Shown: positions 33,574-42,370 of the stretch, one piece after another
Layout of the letters: each line of letters starts with the position of its first letter
Position numbering within the stretch: the stretch's first letter is position 1
Source of the DNA: Streptomyces odonnellii
GTDB taxonomy: Bacteria; Actinomycetota; Actinomycetes; Streptomycetales; Streptomycetaceae
Length of the DNA: 64,000 bases
NCBI RefSeq assembly: GCF_000981895.1
Contig: NZ_LATD01000005.1
Location: forward strand, 31,980-95,979
Direction of reading: 5' to 3'
The notes under the pieces: model-generated
What the model was told of the DNA's origin: nothing
The model's database searches: none
What the model saw: only the letters and a program-made list of their open reading frames with translations
Translations under genes and position numbers: made by a program

Positions 33574-36048
33574 GTGTCGTCCGCCGTGGGAGAGCCGGGC
33601 GGCCCGGCCACGCCGATGAGACTCACGGATGTGACGGATACGCAGGGAGAAGGCGGCGCCGACGGCCGGGGAAGCCGGGACGGCGGGCGGGCCCGGAACA
33701 CGGAGGACACCGAAGGCACGCCCGTGCCCGTCGTCGTGGAGAAGCCCGACGCGCACCAGGCGATGCTGCTGCGGCAGGTGGGCCATGAGTGGGGGCGGGT
33801 GTCCGCCACCCGTGACGCCTGGCGCGCGGCGCTGCCGGTGGATCCTGACGTCGGCAGCTATCCCGATCCGGCGCAGATCGTGCCGGCCCGCTTCGGCCGG
33901 ATCGTCCAGGTGCCTCCGCTGGGCGGACTGCCGCTGCCCGCGGATGTGGGCGTGGTGGAAGCGGGCACGCCGGGGCGGCGCCGGCCGGGTCCGTGGCTGC
34001 GGCACGCACTGCTGGGGGCGCCGCTGCGGAGCACGGCGATCGCGCGGGAGCGGATGCGGAAGACCGTGGCGCTGCCGGTCCTCTCGGCGGACGCGCTGTC
34101 GTCGGTCGCGTACGGTCCCGAGGCGCTGCTGGCCGTGCTGGTACTGGCCGGTACGGCGGGGCTCGTGTACGCGGTGCCGGTGGCCGGGGCGATCGTCTTC
34201 CTGATGCTCGCAGTCGGGCTGTCGTACCGTCAGACGATCCGCGCGTACCCGCACGGCGGCGGCTCGTACATCGTCGCGACGGACAATCTCGGCCGGGTGC
34301 CGGGGCTGATGGCCGCGGCCGGTCTGCTGACGGACTATGTCCTGACGGTGGCGGTCTCCGTCTCGTCCGGGATGGCGGCGGTCACCTCGGCGCTTCCGGG
34401 GCTGGCCGACGATGTCGTGCTGATCGGGCTGCTGGTCATCGCCGTGCTGCTGGCGGGGAATCTACGGGGTGTCAGACAGGCGGGCGCGCTGTTCGCGGCA
34501 CCGACGTACGCCTTTGTGATCGCCGTGCTCGCGCTGGTGGCCGCGGGTCTGTACGACGCGGCGGGGCGGGGCTTCCAGCCCGTGCCCGCGCCTTCGACAC
34601 ACGCGGTCGAGGGGGTCGGTCTGCTGCTGGTGATGCGGGCGTTCGCCTCGGGGTCGACGGCGATGACCGGTATCGAGGCGATCTCGAACGCGGTGCCCGC
34701 GTTCGAGCCGGTCGCCTGGCGCAATGCCCGTACGACACTGTCCTGGATGATCGGACTGCTCGTCACCCTGTTCGCGGGCACGATCGCGGTGGTCCATCTG
34801 TCGGGTGTGGTGCCCGAGTCGCAGGAGACCGTCCTCTCCCAGCTCGCCCATCTCAGCTTCGGCTCCGGCGGGATGTACATCTTCATCCAGGCGGCGACGG
34901 CACTGGTGCTGCTGCTGGCGGCGAACACCGCGTTCAACGACTTTCCACGGGTGCTGTATCTGCTGGCGCGCGACGACCACGCACCCCGGATCTTTCTGCG
35001 GCTCGGGGACCGGCTGGCGTTCAGCAACGGCATCATCCTGCTGTCCGTGCTGGCCGCGGTGATCTTCGCGTCCTTCGACGGGAAGACCGCGTCACTCATT
35101 CCGCTGTACGCCGTCGGGGTCTTTCTCGCCTTCACCCTGTCGCAGTGCGGCATGGTGGTCCACTGGTGGCGGCGACGCGACCGGCACTGGCGCAAGAGCC
35201 TCGCCTTCAACGCGACGGGCGCCGTGCTCTCGGCCGTGGTCTTCATCACGGCGGGCATCACCAAGTTCACCGAGGGCGCGTGGCTCGCCATTCTCACCAT
35301 CGCCCTGTTCCTGCTGGTGACCACCAGGATCAGGCGCCATTACGACACGGTGCGCGGGGCGCTGCGGCTGCACGCGCGGAGCATCGAGATCCCGGGCCGT
35401 ACGCTCCGGGCGCGGCCGGAGACCCGTGCACCGGAGGAGGAGGAAGAGAAGAAGGAGGGGAAGGAGGGCGCCGAGGGCCCGTCAGAGCGCGTCCCCGTCA
35501 GGAAGAGACGGGTGGAGCGCAGGGAACGGAAGAAGCCGGAGGCGCCCGAGGAGGAGCAGGAGCAGACCCCCGAGGAGATCAGACATCTCTCCGTCGTCCT
35601 GGTCGACGAGCTGCACCAGGCGAGCATGCGCGCCCTGGCCTATGCCGCCTCTCTCCAGCAGCCCGTGCTGGCCCTGCATGTGAGTCCCAGTGACGAGGAC
35701 GCCCGGCGCTTCCGCGAGAGCTGGCAGCTCTGGGGCGACCATCTGCCGCTGAGAATCGTCATTTCCCCCTACCGGGCCATCGTGACCCCGCTGATCAGCT
35801 ATATCGAGCAATTGCACCATCAGCGCCCCGATCTGACGATCACCGTCATCCTGCCCGAGATCGTCGTACGCCACTGGTGGCACCGCATCCTGCACAGCCC
35901 GCTGGCGGGGCGGCTGCGCCGGGCGCTGCGACCGCTGCCCAAGATCGTGGTGACGACCGTGCCCTTCCATGTGTACGGCGGGGTGTACGACGGCCCTGAG
36001 CCCTCCGGGGAGGCGGAAAGCGTATGGAATGCTCAGCCACTGTCCTGA
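33574..36048 (+). CDS. APC-superfamily amino acid permease with C-terminal cytosolic domain
   Basis: The product is 824 residues from the GTG at 33574; an ATG at 33616 is an alternative, and neither has a good ribosome site. After about 150 polar residues comes the transporter signature LPVLSADALSSVAYGPEALL and about twelve membrane helices, including IRAYPHGGGSYIVATDNLGR and FASGSTAMTGIEAISNAVPA. A highly charged linker (about residues 610-665, rich in Glu/Lys/Arg) joins it to a Rossmann-like C-terminal domain (LSVVLVDELHQASMRALAYA) resembling universal stress protein-type regulatory domains. The substrate cannot be read from sequence. Confidence 0.87.
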   Translation: MSSAVGEPGGPATPMRLTDVTDTQGEGGADGRGSRDGGRARNTEDTEGTPVPVVVEKPDAHQAMLLRQVGHEWGRVSATRDAWRAALPVDPDVGSYPDPAQIVPARFGRIVQVPPLGGLPLPADVGVVEAGTPGRRRPGPWLRHALLGAPLRSTAIARERMRKTVALPVLSADALSSVAYGPEALLAVLVLAGTAGLVYAVPVAGAIVFLMLAVGLSYRQTIRAYPHGGGSYIVATDNLGRVPGLMAAAGLLTDYVLTVAVSVSSGMAAVTSALPGLADDVVLIGLLVIAVLLAGNLRGVRQAGALFAAPTYAFVIAVLALVAAGLYDAAGRGFQPVPAPSTHAVEGVGLLLVMRAFASGSTAMTGIEAISNAVPAFEPVAWRNARTTLSWMIGLLVTLFAGTIAVVHLSGVVPESQETVLSQLAHLSFGSGGMYIFIQAATALVLLLAANTAFNDFPRVLYLLARDDHAPRIFLRLGDRLAFSNGIILLSVLAAVIFASFDGKTASLIPLYAVGVFLAFTLSQCGMVVHWWRRRDRHWRKSLAFNATGAVLSAVVFITAGITKFTEGAWLAILTIALFLLVTTRIRRHYDTVRGALRLHARSIEIPGRTLRARPETRAPEEEEEKKEGKEGAEGPSERVPVRKRRVERRERKKPEAPEEEQEQTPEEIRHLSVVLVDELHQASMRALAYAASLQQPVLALHVSPSDEDARRFRESWQLWGDHLPLRIVISPYRAIVTPLISYIEQLHHQRPDLTITVILPEIVVRHWWHRILHSPLAGRLRRALRPLPKIVVTTVPFHVYGGVYDGPEPSGEAESVWNAQPLS

Positions 36049-36078
36049 TTGGTCGATTTGTCGGTTTCATCCTAGGGT
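36049..36078 (+). promoter_or_regulatory. Candidate promoter of the peptide locus
   Basis: TTGGTC at 36049-36054 and TAGGGT at 36073-36078 are 18 bases apart, a good vegetative match for a streptomycete. They lie about 50 bases before the peptide gene. Confidence 0.5.
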
Positions 36079-36127
36079 GGGCGATGGCACTGCCCAGGGA
36101 GGGCAAGTGTGTCTACACGAGGAGCCC

Positions 36128-36313
36128 ATGATGCTTTCTCAGACCATCCGGCCGGGAGAAATCACCCTGGACCACCGCGCGTTGGGTGCGGCCATGGCCG
36201 AGCCCGAGGCCCCTTACAGCGATGCGCCGGTCTACGCGCCGGAGGCGGCGGGCCTGCTGCTTCTGCTGTTGCTTCTGTCCCCGAAGGAGCCAAAGGAGCC
36301 GAAGGGCCTGTGA
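36128..36313 (+). CDS. 61-residue peptide with octa-leucine block; possible RiPP-type precursor
   Basis: ATG 36128 has AGGAG four bases before it. The peptide divides into a leader-like part (MMLSQTIRPGEITLDHRALG to about residue 40, with an acidic Pro-rich PEAPYSDAPVYAPEAAG stretch), eight consecutive leucines at about 43-50, and SPKEPKEPKGL at the end. The leucines use CTG, CTT and TTG codons, so they are not a simple DNA repeat. No Cys is present. Its TGA overlaps the GTG of the next gene (GTGA), so the two are translationally coupled. It could be a modified-peptide precursor, a membrane-active peptide or a small regulator; I do not recognise it. Confidence 0.65.
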   Translation: MMLSQTIRPGEITLDHRALGAAMAEPEAPYSDAPVYAPEAAGLLLLLLLLSPKEPKEPKGL

Positions 36314-37050
36314 GCCAGGACCGGTCGCGGACCACCTACCAAGAATCAGCGGCCGGCCTGGCACGGCGTGCCCTCGGCGCCCTTCACGGCGCCGGGGGCA
36401 CGGCCATGGTCGCCGAACATGTCGAGAGCGAGCGGGACCCCGGCGCGGCACTGGCTGCCATCCGTATCCTCGGCGCGGATGTCCTCGCCCCGGCCGTACT
36501 GGCGGGCACCGCGTTCCATCCGCTGGACGCGGAGGCCGTGGCCTTGTCCTTCACGGCCCTGCCGCCCTCGCGGGAGGAGCCGCTGCCGCCGCCGACCGGG
36601 CCCGAGGAGCCCTGGCTGATGGCCTGGCGCGACTGGGGCACGGTCACCCTGCTGACCGTCCTGACCAGCGGAGACACCGCGCGTACGGGTGTCCCCCGGC
36701 CGACCTCGCCGCCTGCCGGGGTGGCCGCGCCAAGGGACGGTACGGGGTGGGCGGACTGGTCGGTCAGGATGGGCCGGCTCTCCGCGCTGGCGCTGCCGGG
36801 GCTGGAGAGTCCGGTGCACGACGCGGCGCGCGGCGCACCGCTGGCACTGGCCCGCGGCGCGACCCGTGCCGTACTGCGCAGGGACTATCCGACCGCCGCG
36901 CGGATCGTACGGTGGCTGGCGTGGCTGCACGCGGACGGGGTGGAGCTGCCGCTCGACCCGGCGCCGCTGGTGGAGCACATCGGGCTGATGGCGGGCGGTG
37001 ACCGGCTGGCGCTGGACACGGCGATCGCGCGCCGACTGATCGACGTCTGA
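36310..37050 (+). CDS. Unknown helical protein coupled to the peptide gene
   Basis: The GTG at 36310 overlaps the peptide stop. The 246-residue protein (VSQDRSRTTYQESAAGLARR onward) is Ala/Leu-rich and mainly helical. It includes AAIRILGADVLAPAVLAGTA and GATRAVLRRDYPTAARIVRW, and a Pro-rich loop around PPSREEPLPPPTGPEEPW. No transmembrane segment, signal peptide or known catalytic motif is seen. I do not recognise the family. Coupling to the peptide suggests binding, modification or immunity for it. Confidence 0.7.
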   Translation: MSQDRSRTTYQESAAGLARRALGALHGAGGTAMVAEHVESERDPGAALAAIRILGADVLAPAVLAGTAFHPLDAEAVALSFTALPPSREEPLPPPTGPEEPWLMAWRDWGTVTLLTVLTSGDTARTGVPRPTSPPAGVAAPRDGTGWADWSVRMGRLSALALPGLESPVHDAARGAPLALARGATRAVLRRDYPTAARIVRWLAWLHADGVELPLDPAPLVEHIGLMAGGDRLALDTAIARRLIDV

Positions 37051-37332
37051 CGACCGCTCATGGGCGACCGGCTGCCCGTACGTACAGCCTCACCGCCGGG
37101 ACCGCCGCCCGCACTGCCGCTCGGCACCGCCGATCTCAACCGACCCGACCGCCACGCCGCTCGTCCCGGGCCGCTGCCCGTTTCAACTTCAACGAACCGC
37201 CGGGCCGCGCCCGCTCACCGCGCCTCCCTTTCCCGCTGATCCCCACCGACCGCATCCTCCCGTTTCCGTATCCCCACTCGCTCACCAGGCCCTGTCTGAC
37301 AGACCGTCACCCGATCGGACCGAGACCCCGTC

Positions 37333-38256
37333 ATGCCGATGCCCGTCACACAAACCGCCCATCGGATCACGTCCCGCGCCCTGACCTGGCTTCACTCGAA
37401 CCGCGAGCACAGCACGCTCCCGCCCGGCACCACCGCCGAACTCGCCGAGCCCGACAGTGTCTACAAGCCCCTCGGCGAGACCGCTCTCGCCGCCTCCCTC
37501 GTGCTGCGCGAGGCGGTGGCCGGCAGCACCGAGCTGCGTCTCGCCCGCGAGCTGCTGGACTTCTCCTGGGAGCAGCTCGGCGCCGGCGCCATGCTCCATG
37601 AGCGGCTGCTGCGCTATCCGATGATGAGCGACCCGCTGGAGACCTACACCCACTTCGCCAGGAGCGGCTACCGCCACGAGGGTCTTGACCGGCTGCTCGC
37701 GCACACCACCTCGCTCCGCTCCGCCCGCGCCGTCGAGGTGATGCCCAACCGGCGTCTCGCCATCGCCAACGCCGCCCGGGTCGGCGGGTTCGACCAGGGC
37801 GACCGGGCCGCGGACTGGGCCGCGCTGACCCGGGCGACCTGGCTGGGCGCGCTCCCGGAGCCATGGCTCATCGACTGGATGACCGCCTACCACATGACGC
37901 ACACGGTCTTCCATCTCACCGACTGGGGCCGCGTCCCCGCCGATCTGCCCGTCGAACTGGCCGCCTATCTCACCGACTGGCTGCCCGCCTGGATCGACAT
38001 CTGGGCCGAGATCGCCGAGTGGGACCTGGTGGCCGAACTGATGATCGTCGGCAGTTCGCTGCCCGATCCCCTCTGCGACCCGGCGGACTGGGAGCGGCTC
38101 GCCCGCCTCCAGCACGAGGACGGGCTGATGCCCCGCGACGGCCACCCCGTCGCCGGGGATGCCGGCGAACGCTTCGCGGCGCACCACCACACCACCGTGG
38201 TGGCCGCGGTCGCCGGTACGCTCGCCGTCTCCCGCACCCTCGGCACCCGTCGATGA
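37333..38256 (+). CDS. DUF6895-like protein of unknown function
   Basis: ATG 37333 gives 307 residues. The protein is helical and soluble, rich in Trp, His and Asp: LTWLHSNREHSTLPPGTTAE, LLDFSWEQLGAGAMLHERLL, WMTAYHMTHTVFHLTDWGRV, WIDIWAEIAEWDLVAELMIV and FAAHHHTTVVAAVAGTLAVS. I associate this pattern with DUF6895 of actinobacteria, with moderate certainty. The clustered His residues could bind a metal; that is speculation. Its stop overlaps the next start by ATGA. About 280 bases without a gene separate it from the preceding unknown gene. Confidence 0.7.
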   Translation: MPMPVTQTAHRITSRALTWLHSNREHSTLPPGTTAELAEPDSVYKPLGETALAASLVLREAVAGSTELRLARELLDFSWEQLGAGAMLHERLLRYPMMSDPLETYTHFARSGYRHEGLDRLLAHTTSLRSARAVEVMPNRRLAIANAARVGGFDQGDRAADWAALTRATWLGALPEPWLIDWMTAYHMTHTVFHLTDWGRVPADLPVELAAYLTDWLPAWIDIWAEIAEWDLVAELMIVGSSLPDPLCDPADWERLARLQHEDGLMPRDGHPVAGDAGERFAAHHHTTVVAAVAGTLAVSRTLGTRR

Positions 38257-39350
38257 CGACGGGCACCGCCGGGACGGCACAGGCGGCGCCGGCCGACCCC
38301 CGGCCGGCGCCGCCCGCCTGGGCCCACGGTCCCGCGGCGGCCATCGCCGGCGCGGCCCGTGGCGCCACCGGGGTCGCCGTGGCGCTCCGGCACGGTGACC
38401 GGCGGGCCGTGCTGACCTATGGCAGCACCGCGCGCGAGGGCGGGTCACCGGTCACGGCCGCCACCCGGTTCGAGACCGGTTCGCTGACCAAGTGCCTCAC
38501 CGCGCTGCTGCTGGCCGAACTGGCCGCCTGCGGCGAGGTCTCGTACGACGATCCGCTCACCCGGTTCCTGCCGAACGGCACCGTTCCCGCACCGCGCGGC
38601 GGGCCCATCACCCTGCTTCACCTGGCCACCCACACCTCCGGGCTGCCCCGGCTGCCGCCCGGGCTGCTCGCCGGGGCGGTCCCGCGCTGGTTCACCAATC
38701 CGTACGCCGGCTTCCGCACCGACGATCTGCTGCGCGCGCTCGCCAGGACCCGGCTGTCCGCCCCTCCGGGCGAGCGGGTGCGGTACTCCAACTTCGGTGT
38801 GGGGCTGCTCGGGCATCTCCTGGCGCGGGCGGTGCCGGGCCGGCGGGGGTACGGGGAACTGCTCGCGGACCGGGTGCTGGACCCGCTCGGTCTGTACGGA
38901 ACGACCTGCGCGCCCGGTGTTCCGCAGGCCACCGGCCATCTGCACGGACGCCCCCGGCCGCCCTGGCGGATCCCGGGGCTCGCCCCGGCGGGCGCGATCC
39001 TGTCCACCGCCGGTGATCTGCTGACCCTGCTCGACGCCCTGCTGGATCCCCCGACCGGTCCTGGGGCCCTGCCGACGCCCCTCGGAACGGCGCTCGCGGA
39101 TGTGGTCCGCCCCCGGCTCGCGCTGCCCGGCGGCACCAGGCGGCTGGCGCTCGTCTGGAACATCCGGGTCCGGCCGGACGGCGATGTGTACCACCACTCC
39201 GGCGGCACCAGGGGCTTCACCGCCTTCGCCGGATTCTGTCCGTACCACCGCACCGCCGTGGCAGCCCTGGCGAACTCCGGCCCAACCGTCGGCCAGCACT
39301 TCATCCAGAGTGCCTATCAGGCGCTGTTGTCACTGCCGAAGCTGTCCTGA
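38253..39350 (+). CDS. Serine hydrolase, class C beta-lactamase fold, apparently cytosolic
   Basis: ATG 38253 overlaps the upstream stop. The 365-residue protein has the three active-site motifs of the family: SLTK at about 77-80, YSN at about 178-180, and HSGGT near 325 in the KTG position. Length fits class C/DD-peptidase-like esterases. The N-terminus (MTTGTAGTAQAAPADPRPAP) lacks a basic-hydrophobic signal peptide, unlike cell-wall enzymes of this fold. With its coupling to the upstream genes, this suggests a cytosolic substrate, for example hydrolysis or acyl transfer on the locus peptide. That is inference. Confidence 0.85.
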   Translation: MTTGTAGTAQAAPADPRPAPPAWAHGPAAAIAGAARGATGVAVALRHGDRRAVLTYGSTAREGGSPVTAATRFETGSLTKCLTALLLAELAACGEVSYDDPLTRFLPNGTVPAPRGGPITLLHLATHTSGLPRLPPGLLAGAVPRWFTNPYAGFRTDDLLRALARTRLSAPPGERVRYSNFGVGLLGHLLARAVPGRRGYGELLADRVLDPLGLYGTTCAPGVPQATGHLHGRPRPPWRIPGLAPAGAILSTAGDLLTLLDALLDPPTGPGALPTPLGTALADVVRPRLALPGGTRRLALVWNIRVRPDGDVYHHSGGTRGFTAFAGFCPYHRTAVAALANSGPTVGQHFIQSAYQALLSLPKLS

Positions 39351-39383
39351 CGTATCGTCATGTCTTCTTGAGGGAAGGCGTGT

Positions 39384-40775
39384 TCAGCCGCCGATCGGTG
39401 GCAGATCGGGGCCGATGGTGAGGGTCACCGTGCCCGGGGCGGCTCTGTCCGAGAAGACCGGGACCACGCCCGGGATCCGTGCCGCCACCGTTCTGGCCTG
39501 CGCGGCGAGGCCCTCCGGGTGGACGAGCGTGGTACGGGCGGCCCGTGCGGGCGCGTTGCCGGTCACGGCGATACGGAAACCCAGCGCGCGCAGCCGCCCG
39601 GCCGTCTCACGGGCCCTGCCGGTCACACCGGTGCCGTTGAGGACGGTGATACGGATGGTGTTCGCCGCCGGGGGCAGGGTGCGGGCCGCCTCGTTCAGAT
39701 TGGCCTCGGTCATCTCCCGGTCGAGGGCGAGAGCGGTGAACAGCCGCCGCGCGGCATGGGCGTTCCAGACGACATTGGCCTTGTCGCTCGGAACGTCCCG
39801 CTCCCGTGGGTAGTTGGGGACTGTCAGAAACGAAATGCGCTCGGTGGGAACCCTCTTGAGGTCCGAGGCCAGTTCGTAGAGGGGCTTCAGACCGGCGAGT
39901 TCGGGATCGGTGGTCAGCGATCCGGTGGCCGAGTCGAGGAATCCGTACAGGGCTCCGGGGTCATAGAGCCTGGCCTTGGCCCGGTCGGCGAGGGCCCGCA
40001 TGAACTCCTGCTGGCGGCCGATCCGTCCGATGTCCGTTCCGTCGCCGAGGCTGTAGCGGGCCCGCACATAACCGAGGGCCTGGGAGTCCCTGACCGTCTG
40101 GCAGCCCGCGCGCAGATCGAGATGGGCCTTTCTGTCGTGGATGGGCCGCCGGGGACAGACCTCGACTCCGCCCAGGGCGTTGACCATTCCGGTGAACCCG
40201 CGGAAGTCCACGATGAGGAAGTGGTCGACGCGGACGCGGGTGTTCTCCTCGACGGTCCTGATCGTACAGGCGGCGGCCCTGCCCGTGTCGCCGGTCGAAC
40301 CGCCGATCGCGAAGGCCGCGTTGATCTTGAAGTGGTGCGGTACGGAGTAGGCGCCGCCGCCCTGGTCGCAGCCGGGGATCCGGACCCAGGAGTCACGGGG
40401 GAAGGACACCACGGTGGCCCAGCGCCCGTCACCGCCGATGTGGAGCAGTATCAGGGTGTCGGACTGCATGGTGGTCAGGCCTCTGCCGTAGCTGTCGCCC
40501 GTACCGCTGCGGCTGTCGGAGCCGATGATCAGGATGTTCCGGCCGCCCTGGGTGGCGCTCGGCCGGTCGTCGCCGAGTGCGCCGTCCACACCCGCGCGGT
40601 GGATGTTGCCGCTGAGCCGGTTGTAGATCCAGCCGCCCGTCCCGGAGGTGCCCAGCACGAGCAGGGCGGCGGCCAGGGCGATCCAGCGGCCGATCCGGGG
40701 GCGGGGAGCGCGGGGACGCGGGCGTCCCGCGCCGCGCGCCGGCCGGTTCCCCGGGCTCTTGGATACTGCTGTCAC
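39384..40775 (-). CDS. LCP (LytR-CpsA-Psr) family protein with LytR_C domain
   Basis: This 463-residue protein has a short basic cytoplasmic N-terminus, one membrane anchor (WIALAAALLVLGTSGTGGWI), an LCP domain with NILIIGSDSRSGTG, SDTLILLHIGGDGRWATVVS and FPRDSWVRIPG with the active-site Arg, and VRARYSLGDGTDIGRIGRQQ. It ends in a LytR C-terminal domain (IRITVLNGTGVTGRARETAG). Such enzymes transfer teichoic acids or other glycopolymers to peptidoglycan outside the cell. It is convergent with the serine hydrolase gene, 33 bases apart. Confidence 0.92.
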   Translation of the reverse strand: MTAVSKSPGNRPARGAGRPRPRAPRPRIGRWIALAAALLVLGTSGTGGWIYNRLSGNIHRAGVDGALGDDRPSATQGGRNILIIGSDSRSGTGDSYGRGLTTMQSDTLILLHIGGDGRWATVVSFPRDSWVRIPGCDQGGGAYSVPHHFKINAAFAIGGSTGDTGRAAACTIRTVEENTRVRVDHFLIVDFRGFTGMVNALGGVEVCPRRPIHDRKAHLDLRAGCQTVRDSQALGYVRARYSLGDGTDIGRIGRQQEFMRALADRAKARLYDPGALYGFLDSATGSLTTDPELAGLKPLYELASDLKRVPTERISFLTVPNYPRERDVPSDKANVVWNAHAARRLFTALALDREMTEANLNEAARTLPPAANTIRITVLNGTGVTGRARETAGRLRALGFRIAVTGNAPARAARTTLVHPEGLAAQARTVAARIPGVVPVFSDRAAPGTVTLTIGPDLPPIGG

Positions 40776-41155
40776 GGCGTCAGACTCCTTATTGCGGCCC
40801 GGTCATGCAGGATCGTACGGGCAGGGACGTGCCGGATGTACCGGATGTGTCGGACGATCATTCCTCCGGGAACGGACCCTCCGCTCCTCCGGGAAGGGAG
40901 CCCTCTGCTTCATCCCGCCAGTCGCCGCACTGGGCCGGGAGGGGCCCGGGCCCTGGCCCTTCCCGGCCGTCGGCTGCGGGTCCCCGGGGAGGCTCCGGCC
41001 GCTGCCTCGGGCCTCCCGCGCGGGTACGTCGTACGGCTCTGTCCGGTGGCCCGGCACCGGGCGGTGCCGTGTAGTGGAGGGTGTGGCCGCCCCGGCCGGG
41101 CGCCAGGCCCTGTCCGGCGGGCCGCCCGTGCGACGGCCGGATCGGAGGAGCCTCG
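40776..41155. other. Divergent intergenic region, no gene seen
   Basis: 380 bases between the LCP gene and the secreted-repeat pseudogene. Frames crossing it are Pro/Gly/Arg-rich shadows without ribosome sites. It must contain both divergent promoters; none could be fixed by eye. Confidence 0.45.
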
Positions 41156-41750
41156 ATGAGGAGCACGTCCAGCACGGCCCGTGCCATGGCCGCGGCCCTG
41201 CTCTGCACCGCGGCGGCCGGCTGCGCCGGAAGCGGTACGGGCGGACCGGCGGTACGGTCCCGTGCGGCACCCGACGGCGGCACGGTGGAGACGCCCTCAC
41301 GATCCGCGCCCTCACCCCCCGTGCCCGGCGACGCGGGCCGCTCCCCACCGCGCGGGGGCGAGGTGTCCGCGAGGTCCACCGGACTCGGCACGATCCTGGT
41401 CGACGGCGCGGGCCGCACCCTACTATCTCTTCGAGGGCGACACGGAGAACGTGTCCACCTGCACAGGGCCCTGCGTCACGGTCTGGTCCCCGCTGACCGT
41501 CACCGGAAACGGAAGGGCGACCGCGGGGAGCGGCGGCGTCAAGGAGCGGCTGCTCGCCACCACCGTCCGGAGTGACGGCGCCCGGCAGGTCACCTACAAC
41601 GGCCACCCCCTGTACACCTTCCAGGACGACCACAAGCCCGGCGACACCAATGGCCAGGGCGACATCTCCTTCCACCACAGGTGGTACGTCGTCGACACCG
41701 CGGGCAACAGGAACACCACCCCGCAGCAGGACACCGGCGGTCTCTACTGA
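41156..41750 (+). pseudogene. Secreted-repeat (COG4315-type) lipoprotein broken by a frameshift
   Basis: ATG 41156 after GGAGGAG starts a lipoprotein signal (lipobox AAGC, Cys at about 23) and a Ser/Pro-rich linker up to TGLGTILVDGAGRT. At about 41414, in ACCCTACTATCTC, the frame is lost. The next frame continues YYLFEGDTENVSTCTGPCVT, the family's Y-x-aromatic-x-x-D motif, and then HPLYTFQDDHKPGDTNGQGD to the stop at 41750. Two bases appear to be missing (ACC CTG TAC expected). The original frame would run on to 41575. The small membrane-protein gene behind it is intact. Confidence 0.8.
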
Positions 41751-41807
41751 TCCCCCCGGCTCCGGGCCCAGGGCCCGTCCGCGGCCACCGGTGAGACAGG
41801 AGAAGCG

Positions 41808-42305
41808 ATGTCCTCAGGCACGTCCGTCGTATCCCCCCGCCGCGGACGGAAGCTCCGTGTGCTGAGGGGGGCCGCCCGGCTGGTGGCCGCCGCCGGTCTG
41901 GCGGTGAACGCCTATGTCCACGCCGATCTCGCCCCCGCGTACGACCTCGTCTCGGAGAACATCAGCCAGGGGACCCTCTTCCGCATCGAGGCCGCTCTCG
42001 GCTCGCTCGCGGCCCTGCTCCTGCTGGTCTGGCACCGGCTGATCAGCGATCTCTTCGCCTGGTGCGTGGCGGCCGGCGGGCTGGCGCTGCTGCTGGTGTA
42101 CCGGTACGTGGACGTCGGTACGCTCGGACCGTTCCCGAACATGTACGAGCCGGTCTGGTACACCGAGAAGTCCGTCGCCGCGATCGCCCAGGCGATCGCC
42201 GTACTCGCCACCGTCTTCCTGCTGGTCACCCATCACTGGCGCCGCGGCCGGGGCGCCCACGCGGGCCTGGGCAACCGAAGACGGCGCCGCGCCGGGGGTT
42301 CCTGA
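41808..42305 (+). CDS. Small integral membrane protein
   Basis: This 165-residue protein has four predicted membrane segments (about residues 22-40, 62-80, 86-104 and 125-145) and a basic C-terminus ending RRGRGAHAGLGNRRRRRAGG. It follows the secreted-repeat lipoprotein gene by 57 bases, an arrangement seen elsewhere in streptomycetes, so the two probably formed an operon. No function is assigned. GAGACAGGAGAAGCG before the ATG serves as the ribosome site. Confidence 0.75.
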   Translation: MSSGTSVVSPRRGRKLRVLRGAARLVAAAGLAVNAYVHADLAPAYDLVSENISQGTLFRIEAALGSLAALLLLVWHRLISDLFAWCVAAGGLALLLVYRYVDVGTLGPFPNMYEPVWYTEKSVAAIAQAIAVLATVFLLVTHHWRRGRGAHAGLGNRRRRRAGGS

Positions 42306-42370
42306 GCCGTGTGGACCCCCCCCCGGCGCGGACCGCGGACGCGGAGGCCCGTACCGCGGCCTCCCACCCG

